Origin: Rhizobium giardinii bv. giardinii H152
GTDB taxonomy: Bacteria; Pseudomonadota; Alphaproteobacteria; Rhizobiales; Rhizobiaceae
Direction: 5' to 3'
NCBI RefSeq assembly: GCF_000379605.1
Contig: NZ_KB902578.1
Coordinates: 119,361-183,360 of the forward strand
DNA length: 64,000 nucleotides
Shown piece by piece: positions 51,246 through 59,828 of the stretch; the first letter of the stretch is position 1; each line of letters begins with the position of its first letter. The notes under the pieces are model-generated. The model worked only from the letters and a program-made list of their open reading frames with translations. It was not told where the DNA came from and ran no database searches. Both the position numbers and the translations under genes were made by a program.

Positions 51246-51881
51246 ATGACCAGCGTCAAATGGAAGCTTCAGGGGCGTGAATTCCTACACTGCAACTGCG
51301 CCTATGGTTGTCCCTGCCAATTCAACGCGCTCCCCACCCAGGGCAAATGCCACGCGATCGGCATCATCGAGATCGAGGACGGTTTTCACGGGGAGACCCG
51401 GCTCGACGGGTTGCGTATCGGCATGATCGTGTCATGGCCGGGGGCCATTCACGAAGGTCACGGTCAATGTGTTCCGATCGTCGACGAACGGGCAACGCCC
51501 GCGCAGCGCGATGCCTTGCTGCGGATCATGAGCGGGCTCGACACCGAGCCCGGCGCGACGTTCTTCGCGGTCTTCGCCACGACGTTCGACACGGTGCATG
51601 ATCCGGTCTTCTCAAGCATCGACTTCGACATGGACATGGACGGGCGGACCGCCAAGGTCGACATTCCCGGCTGGATCGAAGCGCGCGGCGAGCCGATCCG
51701 CAATCCCGTCACCGGCGAGGAACACCGGGCCCGCATCAACCTGCCGAACGGCTTCGAATACGACACATGCGAAGCCGGACGGGGGTGGGCGGAGACGAAA
51801 GGGCCGATTGCGCTGTCCACCAAGGATTCGCACGCCCATTTCACCCGCCTGCACATGACCGAGAGCGGCGTCGTCCACTAG
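51246..51881 (+). CDS. DUF1326 family protein
   Basis: A 211-residue protein of the DUF1326 family, with no known function. The N-terminus holds a cluster of four Cys (HCNCAYGCPC, residues 15-24, plus Cys35), which looks like a metal or disulfide site. The rest is soluble, with acidic patches (DFDMDMDG). There is no signal peptide, so a cytosolic place is likely. It lies 10 bases before a DUF2182 membrane protein, and the two families are often neighbours, which suggests a joint function. GGAGGATGGA at 51236-51245 is the ribosome binding site and decides the ATG at 51246. Confidence 0.85.
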   Translation: MTSVKWKLQGREFLHCNCAYGCPCQFNALPTQGKCHAIGIIEIEDGFHGETRLDGLRIGMIVSWPGAIHEGHGQCVPIVDERATPAQRDALLRIMSGLDTEPGATFFAVFATTFDTVHDPVFSSIDFDMDMDGRTAKVDIPGWIEARGEPIRNPVTGEEHRARINLPNGFEYDTCEAGRGWAETKGPIALSTKDSHAHFTRLHMTESGVVH

Positions 51882-51891
51882 GAGCCAATCC

Positions 51892-52716
51892 ATGCCCGGC
51901 ATCACGCTCGACGCCGTGCTCAAGCGGGACCGGATCATCATAGCGCTCAGCCTGGCGGCCATCACGCTGCTTGCCTGGCTCTATCTGCTTTCGCTCGCCG
52001 ACATGGCCACGAGCGAAAAGCCGATGGAACCGATGGACGGCATGGCGGATATGCCCGGCATGGCCGAGGCAATGCTGACGCCGCGCGCATGGCGCCCGGG
52101 CGAGGCATTCCTCGTCTTTGCCATGTGGTCGGTGATGATGGTCGGCATGATGCTCCCGTCGGCCGCGCCGATGATCCTGCTCTATGCGCGGGTCGGGCGG
52201 CACGCCGCCAGCCAGGGCGCGCCCTTTGCCGCCACCGGCATCTTCGGCGGCGGCTATGTCGCAGCCTGGCTCCTGTTTGCGCTCGTGGCAACCTTCGGGC
52301 AGTGGCTGCTTGAACGCGCCCTGCTGCTGACGCCGATGATGGAAAGCGCCAGCGGCCTGTTCAGCGGCATGCTGCTGCTGTTCGCCGGCCTCTATCAGTG
52401 GACGCCGCTGAAGCATGCCTGCCTCAGCAAATGCCGCGCGCCCGTCGCCTTCATCCAGAGCGAGGGCGGCTTTCGCCGCGAGCCCTGGGGTGCCTTCAGG
52501 ATGGGGCTGCGCCACGGCCTTTATTGCGTCGGCTGCTGCTGGCCGCTGATGGCGCTTCTGTTCGTCGGCGGGGTGATGAACATTCTCTGGATCGCCGGGC
52601 TTGCGATCTTCGTGCTGGCCGAAAAAGTCATGCCTGGCGGAAAGCGGCTGTCGCAAGTGGCCGGCGCCATCCTCGTGGCTGCCGGCGCATGGCTGATGAT
52701 CCGCGGCCTCTCATGA
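51892..52716 (+). CDS. DUF2182 family integral membrane protein
   Basis: A 274-residue membrane protein of the DUF2182 family (annotated elsewhere as predicted metal-binding membrane protein). Six to seven hydrophobic segments are seen. A Met/Asp/Pro-rich periplasmic-looking loop lies at about 38-60 (MEPMDGMADMPGM). Conserved parts are WSVMMVGMMLPSAAPMILLY, HACLSKC, and GLYCVGCCWPLMALLFVGGVMN, with several Cys and Met facing possible metal sites. It follows the DUF1326 gene by 10 bases in one operon. Function unknown; metal handling is an inference from the Cys/Met pattern. Confidence 0.85.
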   Translation: MPGITLDAVLKRDRIIIALSLAAITLLAWLYLLSLADMATSEKPMEPMDGMADMPGMAEAMLTPRAWRPGEAFLVFAMWSVMMVGMMLPSAAPMILLYARVGRHAASQGAPFAATGIFGGGYVAAWLLFALVATFGQWLLERALLLTPMMESASGLFSGMLLLFAGLYQWTPLKHACLSKCRAPVAFIQSEGGFRREPWGAFRMGLRHGLYCVGCCWPLMALLFVGGVMNILWIAGLAIFVLAEKVMPGGKRLSQVAGAILVAAGAWLMIRGLS

Positions 52717-52741
52717 CGCAAGGCTCGGTGGGCAGTCGATA

Positions 52742-54325
52742 TCACGCCGCCTTGGCGACGTGATATTCCTTGATGGCGACCATCTTGATTGCCGGAAAAC
52801 GTTCGGCTTCGTACCGCAGCGAAAACGAATCCTGTGCCAGGAACACCGGATCGCCGTCGAGATCGCGGGCGATGTCGCCGCGACGGGCAGTGATGAATTT
52901 ATCCAGGTCCGCCGGCTGATCGGCCGAAATCCAGCGGCAGACGGAGAAGCGCGCCACGTCGAAGGAAACCGGCAGGCCGTATTCCGACTGCAGACGCTCC
53001 TTGAGGACGTCGAGCTGCAGAGCGCCGACAACGCCGACGATGGCCGGAGAGCCGTCCTCCGGGGAAAACAGCTGCACGACGCCTTCCTCGGCCATCTGCT
53101 GCAGTGCTTCCTTGAGCTTCTTGGCCTTCATCGCATCTTCGAGCCGCACGCGGCGCAGGATTTCCGGCGAGAAGTTCGGCACGCCCTGGAACACGAGCTG
53201 TTCGCCTTCGGTCAGCGTGTCGCCGATGCGCAGAGTGCCGTGGTTCGGAATGCCCACCACATCGCCCGCATAGGCGGTATCGGCAAGCTGACGCTGCGAG
53301 GCGAAGAAGAACTGCGGCGCCGTCAGGCCGAGCTGCTTGCCGGTGCGCGACAGACGCGCCTTCATGCCGCGTTCCAGCTTGCCGGAGCAGATACGGGCAA
53401 AGGCGATGCGGTCGCGATGGTTCGGGTCCATGTTCGCCTGGATCTTGAAGACGAAGGCGGTCATCTTGTCGTCGGTCGCCTGCACCGTCCGGACGTCGGC
53501 CACCTGATCGCGTGGCGGTGGGGCGAAGTCTCCGAGCGCGTTGATGAGGTCGCGCACGCCAAAGTTCCTGAGCGCCGAGCCGAAGAACACCGGCGTCAGA
53601 TGGCCTTCGAGGAAAGCCTTCTTGTTGAACGGTTTGCAGGCCTCGATCGCGAGCGAGGTTTCGTCGATGAAGGCGTCGCGCTCATTTTCCGGCAGGCGAT
53701 GGGCGGCCATTTCCGGACCGTTGACCTTGGTGAGGATTTCCTGCGTATCGGCGCCTCGCACGGTGTTGTCGGCGAGATGGTAGGATCCGCAGAAGGTCTT
53801 CGAACGGCCGATCGGCCAGGTGACGGGGGCGCAGTCGAGCGCCAGCTTTTCCTCGACCTCATCCAGGATTTCGAACGGGTCGCGGCTTTCGCGGTCCATC
53901 TTGTTGATGAAGGTGATGATCGGGATGTCGCGCATGCGGCAGACTTCGAACAGCTTCAGCGTCCGCGGCTCGATACCCTTTGCGGCGTCGATGACCATCA
54001 CGGCGGCGTCGACGGCCGTCAGCGTGCGATAGGTGTCGTCGGCGAAGTCCTCGTGGCCGGGCGTATCGAGAATGTTGAAGACATTGCCGCCATACTCGAA
54101 GGTCATCACCGAGGTGACGACCGAGATGCCGCGTTCGCGCTCGATCTTCATCCAGTCGGACCGCGTCTGGATGCGGTCCTTCTTCGCCTTGACCTCGCCG
54201 GCAAGCTGGATCGCGCCGCCGAACAGCAGCAGCTTTTCGGTGAGCGTGGTCTTGCCCGCGTCCGGGTGCGCGATAATAGCAAAGGTGCGGCGGCGGGAAA
54301 CCGCCTCGGCGAGACTTTCGGCCAT
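52742..54325 (-). CDS. prfC: Peptide chain release factor 3
   Basis: A 527-residue translational GTPase that recycles RF1 and RF2. The G1 motif is AHPDAGKTTLTEKLL near 19-33, G3 is DTPGHEDF, and G4 is NKMDRE. The RF3-specific C-terminal domain follows (QMAEEGVVQLF...GVVGALQLDVLKERLQSEY). The length is the same as in E. coli RF3. It is divergent from dut across a 92-base gap and convergent with the DUF2182 gene. Confidence 0.96.
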   Translation of the reverse strand: MAESLAEAVSRRRTFAIIAHPDAGKTTLTEKLLLFGGAIQLAGEVKAKKDRIQTRSDWMKIERERGISVVTSVMTFEYGGNVFNILDTPGHEDFADDTYRTLTAVDAAVMVIDAAKGIEPRTLKLFEVCRMRDIPIITFINKMDRESRDPFEILDEVEEKLALDCAPVTWPIGRSKTFCGSYHLADNTVRGADTQEILTKVNGPEMAAHRLPENERDAFIDETSLAIEACKPFNKKAFLEGHLTPVFFGSALRNFGVRDLINALGDFAPPPRDQVADVRTVQATDDKMTAFVFKIQANMDPNHRDRIAFARICSGKLERGMKARLSRTGKQLGLTAPQFFFASQRQLADTAYAGDVVGIPNHGTLRIGDTLTEGEQLVFQGVPNFSPEILRRVRLEDAMKAKKLKEALQQMAEEGVVQLFSPEDGSPAIVGVVGALQLDVLKERLQSEYGLPVSFDVARFSVCRWISADQPADLDKFITARRGDIARDLDGDPVFLAQDSFSLRYEAERFPAIKMVAIKEYHVAKAA

Positions 54326-54417
54326 ATGTCTAGATTCCTGTGAGTTGCGGGCTATCTACCGATTTCGGCCCGACTTTGCAATTGACCCGCCGACGCAGAC
54401 GGCAAACTAATGCGACC

Positions 54418-54888
54418 ATGACCCTACACGCACGCACCCGCCCGACCTTGAATCTTGTTCGCCTGCCGAATGGCGCAGGCATCGATCTGCCGTCCTACGA
54501 GACTGCCGGGGCTGCCGGCATGGACCTCCGCGCCGCCGTCAGCGCCGATCAGCCGCTGGTGTTGTCGCCTGGCAAGCGGGCGCTGGTGCCGACCGGATTC
54601 ATCTTCGAAGTCCCGGCCGGCTACGAGGCGCAGATCCGTCCGCGCTCCGGCCTCGCCTTCAAGCACGGCATCACCTGCCTCAATACGCCCGGTACGATCG
54701 ACAGCGATTATCGCGGCGAGGTGAAGGTGCTGCTGGTCAATCTCGGCGATGAGGATTTCGTCATCGAGCGCGGCATGCGCATTGCCCAGATGGTGATTGC
54801 GCCGGTGACGCAGGTTTCCGTTCGCGAGGCATCGGATGCCAGCGACACTGCGCGCGGAGCCGGCGGATTTGGTTCGACGGGCGTCTAG
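54418..54888 (+). CDS. dut: Deoxyuridine 5'-triphosphate nucleotidohydrolase
   Basis: A 156-residue trimeric dUTPase that turns dUTP into dUMP and keeps uracil out of DNA. All five motifs are in order: [39 protein letters not shown] and the C-terminal [10 protein letters not shown]. The start at 54418 gives the common length; the open frame extends 26 codons upstream without conservation. In related genomes dut often lies next to coaBC; here they are 15 kb apart. The next gene starts in the base after its stop codon. Confidence 0.97.
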   Translation: MTLHARTRPTLNLVRLPNGAGIDLPSYETAGAAGMDLRAAVSADQPLVLSPGKRALVPTGFIFEVPAGYEAQIRPRSGLAFKHGITCLNTPGTIDSDYRGEVKVLLVNLGDEDFVIERGMRIAQMVIAPVTQVSVREASDASDTARGAGGFGSTGV

Positions 54889-55788
54889 GTGCCCCTCACG
54901 ACCGGCATCAGCCAACTGACCTTCCGGCAGGATTATTTCGGAGATCCCGCCGCCTTCGCCGCGCTGGTGGCGTTGCTGCACGAGACGTTCGGCATCGATG
55001 TCAGCGTTCAGGATCGGTTCGGCGGCCCCGATCCGACCAGCATGCCGTTCGCCTATTTTGACGAGAACGGCATCTGCGCCGCCAATCTCAGCGTTTTTTC
55101 CATGCCGATGATGGTCGATGGCGGTCTGGTGAAGGCGGCCGGTTTCCAGTCCGGTGCGGTGCGGCCTCAGTGGCGGGGCTGGGGACTTTACCGCGACCTG
55201 ATGAGGCGTGCGTTCAGTTGGTGCGACGCGCAGGGTTTCGAGCTCGGTCTTCTGCTGACCGACAAGCCGGCAATCTATCAGCCCTATGGGTTCAAGATCT
55301 TGCCGCAGCATCAGTTTTCTGGCCCGGCACCAGTGGCTGCGAAGCCGATCGGCGCGTCGCGCTCGGTTTTGCTCGACAACGCCGGCGACGTGGCGCTGGT
55401 CAAGCGGCTGTTGCGCGAAAGAACGCCGGTTTCCTCGATTTTCGCCGTAGGGGTACATGCGGAAATGTTTCTGCTGAACGGCTGCTTCGATCCCAGCATC
55501 CGGCTTAGCTATCTGGACCAGCCGGAGAGTGTCGTTGCGTGGAAATCCGGCGAGGCGGATTGCTTTCGGCTTCTCGACGTTGTCGGCAAGACGATCCCGC
55601 CGCTCTCCGTCATTCTTGCCGCCCTCGATCAGCGCCCGAGCCGGGTTGAAGTCTGTCTGCCGCCCGATCGGCTCGATTGGCAGGGGATGCCGGAACCATT
55701 TCGTTCTCATACCAGCCTGATGGTCCGGGGCGACGCTGCGGATCGTCTGCGGCAGCCGGTCATGCTTTCGCCGATGGCCGAATTCTGA
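54889..55788 (+). CDS. GNAT family N-acetyltransferase, Eis-like length
   Basis: A 299-residue protein with an N-terminal GNAT domain (to about 150). The acetyl-CoA motif is GAVRPQWRGWGLYRDLMRRA, followed by GLLLTDKPAIYQPYGFKI. The C-terminal half has no domain I recognise but resembles the two-lobed layout of larger acetyltransferases such as Eis. The start is a GTG immediately after the dut stop, so it is translated by coupling. The acceptor is unknown. Confidence 0.8.
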   Translation: MPLTTGISQLTFRQDYFGDPAAFAALVALLHETFGIDVSVQDRFGGPDPTSMPFAYFDENGICAANLSVFSMPMMVDGGLVKAAGFQSGAVRPQWRGWGLYRDLMRRAFSWCDAQGFELGLLLTDKPAIYQPYGFKILPQHQFSGPAPVAAKPIGASRSVLLDNAGDVALVKRLLRERTPVSSIFAVGVHAEMFLLNGCFDPSIRLSYLDQPESVVAWKSGEADCFRLLDVVGKTIPPLSVILAALDQRPSRVEVCLPPDRLDWQGMPEPFRSHTSLMVRGDAADRLRQPVMLSPMAEF

Positions 55789-55791
55789 CAC

Positions 55792-56238
55792 CTATTTCTC
55801 GCTGTGGAGCGGCGGCAGCCGGCGTTTCACTGGCGTCGACTTGACGATCGACGTATTGGTCTGGGCGCGTTCGGCGACCTTGTCGAGGATGGCGTCGAGC
55901 TGCTCCATGTCCCGCACCAGCAGCTTGGCGATGAAGCAGTCATCGCCCGTCACCTTGTCGCATTCGACGAATTCCGGCGTCTCCTGGATCATTTTCTCGA
56001 CGATATGCAGCATGCCCGGCATCGGCCGCACCCGCACGACAGCCTGCAGGGCATAGCCGAGTGCCGCGGGATTGACGCCGACGGTGAAGCCGGTGATCAC
56101 GCCGCGATCCTCCAGCCGCCGCAGCCGGTCGGCCGTGCTCGGGGAGGACAGGCCCGCCTCCTGCGCCAGCTCCTTCAAGGAGATGCGCGCATTGACCGAC
56201 AGAATGTCGAGAAGGCGGCGGTCGAGGTCATCGAGCAT
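55792..56238 (-). CDS. Lrp/AsnC family transcriptional regulator
   Basis: A 148-residue regulator. The N-terminal helix-turn-helix (LDRRLLDILSVNARISLKELAQEAGLSSPSTADRL...) covers about residues 5-55 and the RAM effector domain about 65-140. These proteins sense amino acids and often control the transporter gene divergent to them. Here the divergent gene is a DMT-type exporter 132 bases away. Its stop is four bases from that of the convergent GNAT gene. Confidence 0.92.
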   Translation of the reverse strand: MLDDLDRRLLDILSVNARISLKELAQEAGLSSPSTADRLRRLEDRGVITGFTVGVNPAALGYALQAVVRVRPMPGMLHIVEKMIQETPEFVECDKVTGDDCFIAKLLVRDMEQLDAILDKVAERAQTNTSIVKSTPVKRRLPPLHSEK

Positions 56239-56370
56239 GGAAATCTCCGTAAGGCAAAATTCGACATTTGGCTTTCATGATTAGGTATTATCCCACGTCT
56301 GCCTTCTGAAATCCATATATCGGCGACTTTTCTCCGCTTATCCTGTCGGCATGTTCAAAGGAGCGGCGTG

Positions 56371-57291
56371 ATGGAAAAGGATATCAAGACCGGCAGTATC
56401 GAAATGACCGCTGCCATGCTGATTTCGGGCACGATCGGCTGGTTCGTCCTGGCGTCCGGTCAGCCGGTGATCGACGTGGTGCTGTGGCGTTGCCTGTTCG
56501 GCGCGCTGACGCTGATCGCCATCTGTGCCTCCCTCGGCCATTTCCGCGCCGGCATCCTGACCTGGCGGCTGTTTGCGCTCGCGGTCCTCGGCGGGGTCGC
56601 GATCGTCGTCAACTGGCTGCTGCTGTTTGCTGCCTATTCGCGCGCCTCGATCTCGATTGCCACGATGGTCTACAACACCCAGCCTTTCATGCTGCTGGCC
56701 ATTGGCGCGCTGTTCTTCAAGGAAAAGATCACGATGACGAAGCTTTTCTGGCTGGGCATCGCCTTTGCCGGCATGATCGCGATCGTCGAAGCCAAGCCCG
56801 CAGGCGGCTTCACCGGCGGCGACTATCTGATGGGGATAGCTCTCGCCCTGGGTGCGGCGTTTTTCTACGCACTGGCCGCGCTTGTCGCGAAAAGGCTGAA
56901 GGGAACGCCGCCGCATCTGATCGCGCTGATCCAGGTCATCACCGGCCTGCTGATGCTCGCACCTTTCGCCGGTGCCTCCGGCCTGCCCACGCAAGCCTCT
57001 CAATGGGCGTTGCTGGTCACCATGGGCGCGGTGCATACGGGGCTGATGTATGTGCTGCTCTACGGCGCCATCCAGAAATTGCCGACGCATCTCACCGGTG
57101 CGCTGTCGTTCATCTATCCGGTCGCTGCCCTTGCGGTAGACCGCATCGCCTTCGGCCATCAGCTGCAGCCGGCCCAGCTCCTCGGCTCCGCGGCGATCCT
57201 TATCGCGGCCGCCGGCATGACATTCGGCTGGACATTGCCCCGTCCTGCAGGGCATCAAACAGACGAAGCCGTTCAAAGGAGAAATGCGTGA
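56371..57291 (+). CDS. DMT family (EamA) transporter
   Basis: A 306-residue protein with ten predicted membrane helices in two EamA repeats (about 5-140 and 150-290). Typical pieces are GTIGWFVLASGQP and the loop RASISIATMVYNTQPFMLLAIGALFFKEKIT. It probably exports a metabolite, perhaps an amino acid, under the divergent Lrp-type regulator. AAAGGAG sits seven bases before the ATG at 56371; an in-frame GTG at 56368 is too close to it. Its stop overlaps the GTG start of the next gene. Confidence 0.9.
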   Translation: MEKDIKTGSIEMTAAMLISGTIGWFVLASGQPVIDVVLWRCLFGALTLIAICASLGHFRAGILTWRLFALAVLGGVAIVVNWLLLFAAYSRASISIATMVYNTQPFMLLAIGALFFKEKITMTKLFWLGIAFAGMIAIVEAKPAGGFTGGDYLMGIALALGAAFFYALAALVAKRLKGTPPHLIALIQVITGLLMLAPFAGASGLPTQASQWALLVTMGAVHTGLMYVLLYGAIQKLPTHLTGALSFIYPVAALAVDRIAFGHQLQPAQLLGSAAILIAAAGMTFGWTLPRPAGHQTDEAVQRRNA

Positions 57292-57593
57292 TCACCTGCA
57301 CTTTGCGCTACACGATCGACCCGTACAAACTCGCCGAATTCGAGGAATATGCGAAGCTCTGGATCCCTCTGGTCCATCGGCTGGGCGGCAAGCATCACGG
57401 CTATTTCATGCCGCATGAAGGTGCGAACAACATCGCACTCGCCCTCTTCAGCTTCCCGAGTCTTGCCGCATACGAGGACTATCGCGAGCGCATGGCAAAG
57501 GACGCCGAATGCCAGGCCGCCTTTGCCCTTGCCGAAAAAACCCGTTGCATCGTGAGCTACGAACGCAGCTTCATGCGGCCGGTCTTCGAATAG
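57288..57593 (+). CDS. NIPSNAP family protein
   Basis: A 101-residue ferredoxin-like-fold (dimeric alpha/beta barrel) protein of the NIPSNAP family, with ITCTLRYTIDPYKLAEFEEYAKLWIPLVHRLGGKHHGYF at the N-terminal half. Function is unknown in bacteria. It starts at a GTG whose GTGA overlaps the stop of the DMT transporter, so the two are coupled. The frame reads back through the transporter gene, but the overlap and the family start set this N-terminus. An AAAGGAGAAATGC stretch is just upstream. Confidence 0.85.
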   Translation: MITCTLRYTIDPYKLAEFEEYAKLWIPLVHRLGGKHHGYFMPHEGANNIALALFSFPSLAAYEDYRERMAKDAECQAAFALAEKTRCIVSYERSFMRPVFE

Positions 57594-57656
57594 CGGCTGC
57601 CTGCAGCGCCGCGCGTCAAACGTGACGCGCGAAGGCTGCTTGTTTCGACGCAAATC

Positions 57657-57687
57657 CGGACGGAAAACCGCTTCGCACTTTTCCTGG
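57657..57687 (-). repeat. 31-bp dispersed repeat, copy 2
   Basis: An exact inverted copy of the 31-base segment at 48246-48276. It lies between the convergent NIPSNAP and isochorismatase-like genes, eight bases before the latter's stop. Confidence 0.75.
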
Positions 57688-57694
57688 CTGATCG

Positions 57695-58252
57695 TCAGAA
57701 GGTGATCTCGTCGGACCGGCGCAATTCAATCGCGTGACCGCCGGCATTGAAGCCGCGGAGCAGGGCGTTGTGGTGGGCGATGATCTGCGAGAAGGTCAGC
57801 TCCCCCATGTCGCCCGTCGAATGTCCATCGGACAGCAGCGTCACATCATAGCCGAGCGATACGGCGCGGCGCGCGGTCGTATCGACACAGAACTGCGTCT
57901 GACAGCCGCCGATGACCAGATGGGTAATGGACCGCTTTGCCAGTTGTTCCTGCAGGTCGGTCTGGAAGAAGCTGTCGCAACTGGTCTTGTGAACCACCGT
58001 CTCGCCGAGAACCGGCGCAATCTCATGGCGCAAGGCCCAGCCCTTCGATGAACGGGCGAGCGGGTCGCCCGGGCCGCCGTCATGCTGCACGAGAATGACC
58101 GGGATATGGGCGGCGCGGGCGCGTGCCTGGATCGACTGCAGGCGGCCGACGGTCTCGTTCAGCGCCGCGTCGATGACCGGCTGACGTTCGGGCGTGCCTT
58201 CGCCTTCGAGAATGGCGTTCTGGACGTCGATGATGAGAAGTGCTGTTGTCAT
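57695..58252 (-). CDS. Isochorismatase-like cysteine hydrolase
   Basis: A 185-residue cysteine hydrolase. The catalytic triad is Asp9 (LLIIDVQNA), Lys89 (VHKTSCDSFF) and Cys122 in QFCVDTTAR, the usual spacing for the isochorismatase-like family. Relatives act as nicotinamidases, ureidoacrylate or other amide hydrolases; the exact substrate cannot be told. The start at 58252 fits the family; the frame is open upstream into the LysE-type gene in another frame. Gap to that gene is 38 bases on the same strand, so they may be co-transcribed. Confidence 0.88.
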   Translation of the reverse strand: MTTALLIIDVQNAILEGEGTPERQPVIDAALNETVGRLQSIQARARAAHIPVILVQHDGGPGDPLARSSKGWALRHEIAPVLGETVVHKTSCDSFFQTDLQEQLAKRSITHLVIGGCQTQFCVDTTARRAVSLGYDVTLLSDGHSTGDMGELTFSQIIAHHNALLRGFNAGGHAIELRRSDEITF

Positions 58253-58290
58253 GCTATGCTCGAGTCTTGGTTGGGAGGAAGAAGACCGCT

Positions 58291-58923
58291 TCAGCGGCGG
58301 CTTTCGATCGCCATGCGAACGGCAAGCGCGCCGAGCACGCCGCCCATCAGCCAGCGCTGCACGGATTGCCAGGTTGGGCGACCGGAGAGGAAGGTTGCGA
58401 TGGAGCCGGCCGTCAACACGATCAGCGCATTCACGGAAAGGCTGGTGAAGATCTGGACCGTGCCAAGCACGACGGATTGGGAAAACACCTCGCCCTTTGC
58501 GGGATCGATGAACTGCGGCAGCAGAGACAGATAGAGAACCGCTATCTTCGGGTTCAAGAGGCTTGTTGCAAAGCCCATCAGGAAAAGACGCCGCGGACTG
58601 TCGGCCGGCAGGTTGCGCACCTCGAAGGCTGCGCGTCCGCCGGGACGCAGCGCCTGCCAGGCGAGATAGAGGAGATAGAGCGCGCCGGCGAACCGCAGCG
58701 CATCGTAGGCATAGGGTACGGCCAAAAGCAGCGCCGTGATGCCGAAGGCGGCCGAGAGCATGTAGACCAGGAAACCGAGGCCGACGCCGGCGAGCGAAAC
58801 CAGTCCCGCCACACGCCCCTGGCAAAGGGCGCGGGAGATCAGATAGATCATGTTTGGCCCGGGCGTCAGCACCATGCCAAGTGCCACGAGAGCAAAGGCG
58901 GCAAGACTTGCGGTTCCAGGCAT
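58291..58923 (-). CDS. LysE/RhtB family exporter (leftward)
   Basis: A 210-residue membrane protein of the LysE/RhtB family with about six helices. The N-terminal pattern ALGMVLTPGPNMIYLISRAL and GFATSLLNPKIAVLYLSLLPQF are the two strongest family blocks. Likely an amino acid or homoserine-lactone-like exporter. The ATG at 58923 is chosen since the frame beyond it lacks the family pattern. It is divergent from a second LysE-type gene across a 154-base gap. Confidence 0.88.
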   Translation of the reverse strand: MPGTASLAAFALVALGMVLTPGPNMIYLISRALCQGRVAGLVSLAGVGLGFLVYMLSAAFGITALLLAVPYAYDALRFAGALYLLYLAWQALRPGGRAAFEVRNLPADSPRRLFLMGFATSLLNPKIAVLYLSLLPQFIDPAKGEVFSQSVVLGTVQIFTSLSVNALIVLTAGSIATFLSGRPTWQSVQRWLMGGVLGALAVRMAIESRR

Positions 58924-59077
58924 GGACGGCCTCCAGTTTCGGGGCGGCGAAAGGACGAAATTTTCGTCATGCTTCGGCAATGCCTTAGCCGGAACGGCGA
59001 TTTCGATCAATGCAGCCAAATTGCCTGGGCCAAGAAAAACGGCTAACTAGCCCGCTCGCCAATCCGCGGAGCCGACG

Positions 59078-59695
59078 ATGAGTCTTGCCAGCCTTCTTGC
59101 CTATTGCAGCGCGCTTTTCATTGCCGCCGCGATTCCCGGGCCGGGCATGACGGCGATCGTCGCGCGGGCACTCGGCTCCGGTTTCCGCGAGACCTTCTTC
59201 ATGGGGCTCGGCCTTGTTCTCGGCGACCTCTTCTATCTGACCGCGGTCATCCTTGGTCTTGCCTTTGTTGCCCAGACCTTCACCACCGCCTTCATGGTCA
59301 TCAAGATCCTCGGCGCGCTCTATCTCGTCTATATCGCCTATAAGCTCTGGACCGCCGGCCTTTTGCCGCAGGATATCCAGGCGAAGAAAAGCGCCAGCGT
59401 GGGCCTGTCCTTCCTGTCCGGATTGCTGGTGACGCTCGGCAACCCGAAGACCATGCTGTTCTACGTGGCCCTGGTGCCGACGCTGATCGATCTGCGCGCG
59501 ATCGGTCTTAATGAATATGCCGTTCTCGTCGGCTCGACCTTCATCGTCCTGATGGCGGTTCTGATCCCCTATATCCTGCTTGCATCCCGTGCCCGCCTGC
59601 TTCTGAAACAGCCGCGTGCGCTGAAGTCGCTGAACCGGATCGCTGCGGGTATTCTCGGAACCACCGCCGCCTATATCGCGACCCGCGCTGCCTGA
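59078..59695 (+). CDS. LysE family exporter (rightward)
   Basis: A 205-residue LysE-type membrane protein. The N-terminal AAAIPGPGMTAIVARALGSGF and the central GLLVTLGNPKTMLFYVALVPT match the family. It is divergent from the 210-residue LysE-type gene but clearly differs from it in sequence, so this is not a recent duplication. Substrate unknown. A separate regulator gene was not seen next to it. cysK follows after 133 bases, so cysteine or a related compound is one possible cargo, an idea resting only on position. Confidence 0.87.
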   Translation: MSLASLLAYCSALFIAAAIPGPGMTAIVARALGSGFRETFFMGLGLVLGDLFYLTAVILGLAFVAQTFTTAFMVIKILGALYLVYIAYKLWTAGLLPQDIQAKKSASVGLSFLSGLLVTLGNPKTMLFYVALVPTLIDLRAIGLNEYAVLVGSTFIVLMAVLIPYILLASRARLLLKQPRALKSLNRIAAGILGTTAAYIATRAA

Positions 59696-59828
59696 AAAAT
59701 TCGTTCCGCAAGGCACGCTTCCGCAACAGTTTTTTCCAATGGGCATCAAGCGGTTGGAGAATAGCCCTCTGGCAAGCGGTGTGGTTTGATCCTATTGTCC
59801 CTCACAACTTGGCAAAAGGGAGAACACC

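Noticed and set aside
52760..54343. 527-codon open frame on the + strand opposite prfC
   Set aside because: Almost the exact mirror of prfC, with no recognisable motif; prfC has all GTPase motifs.
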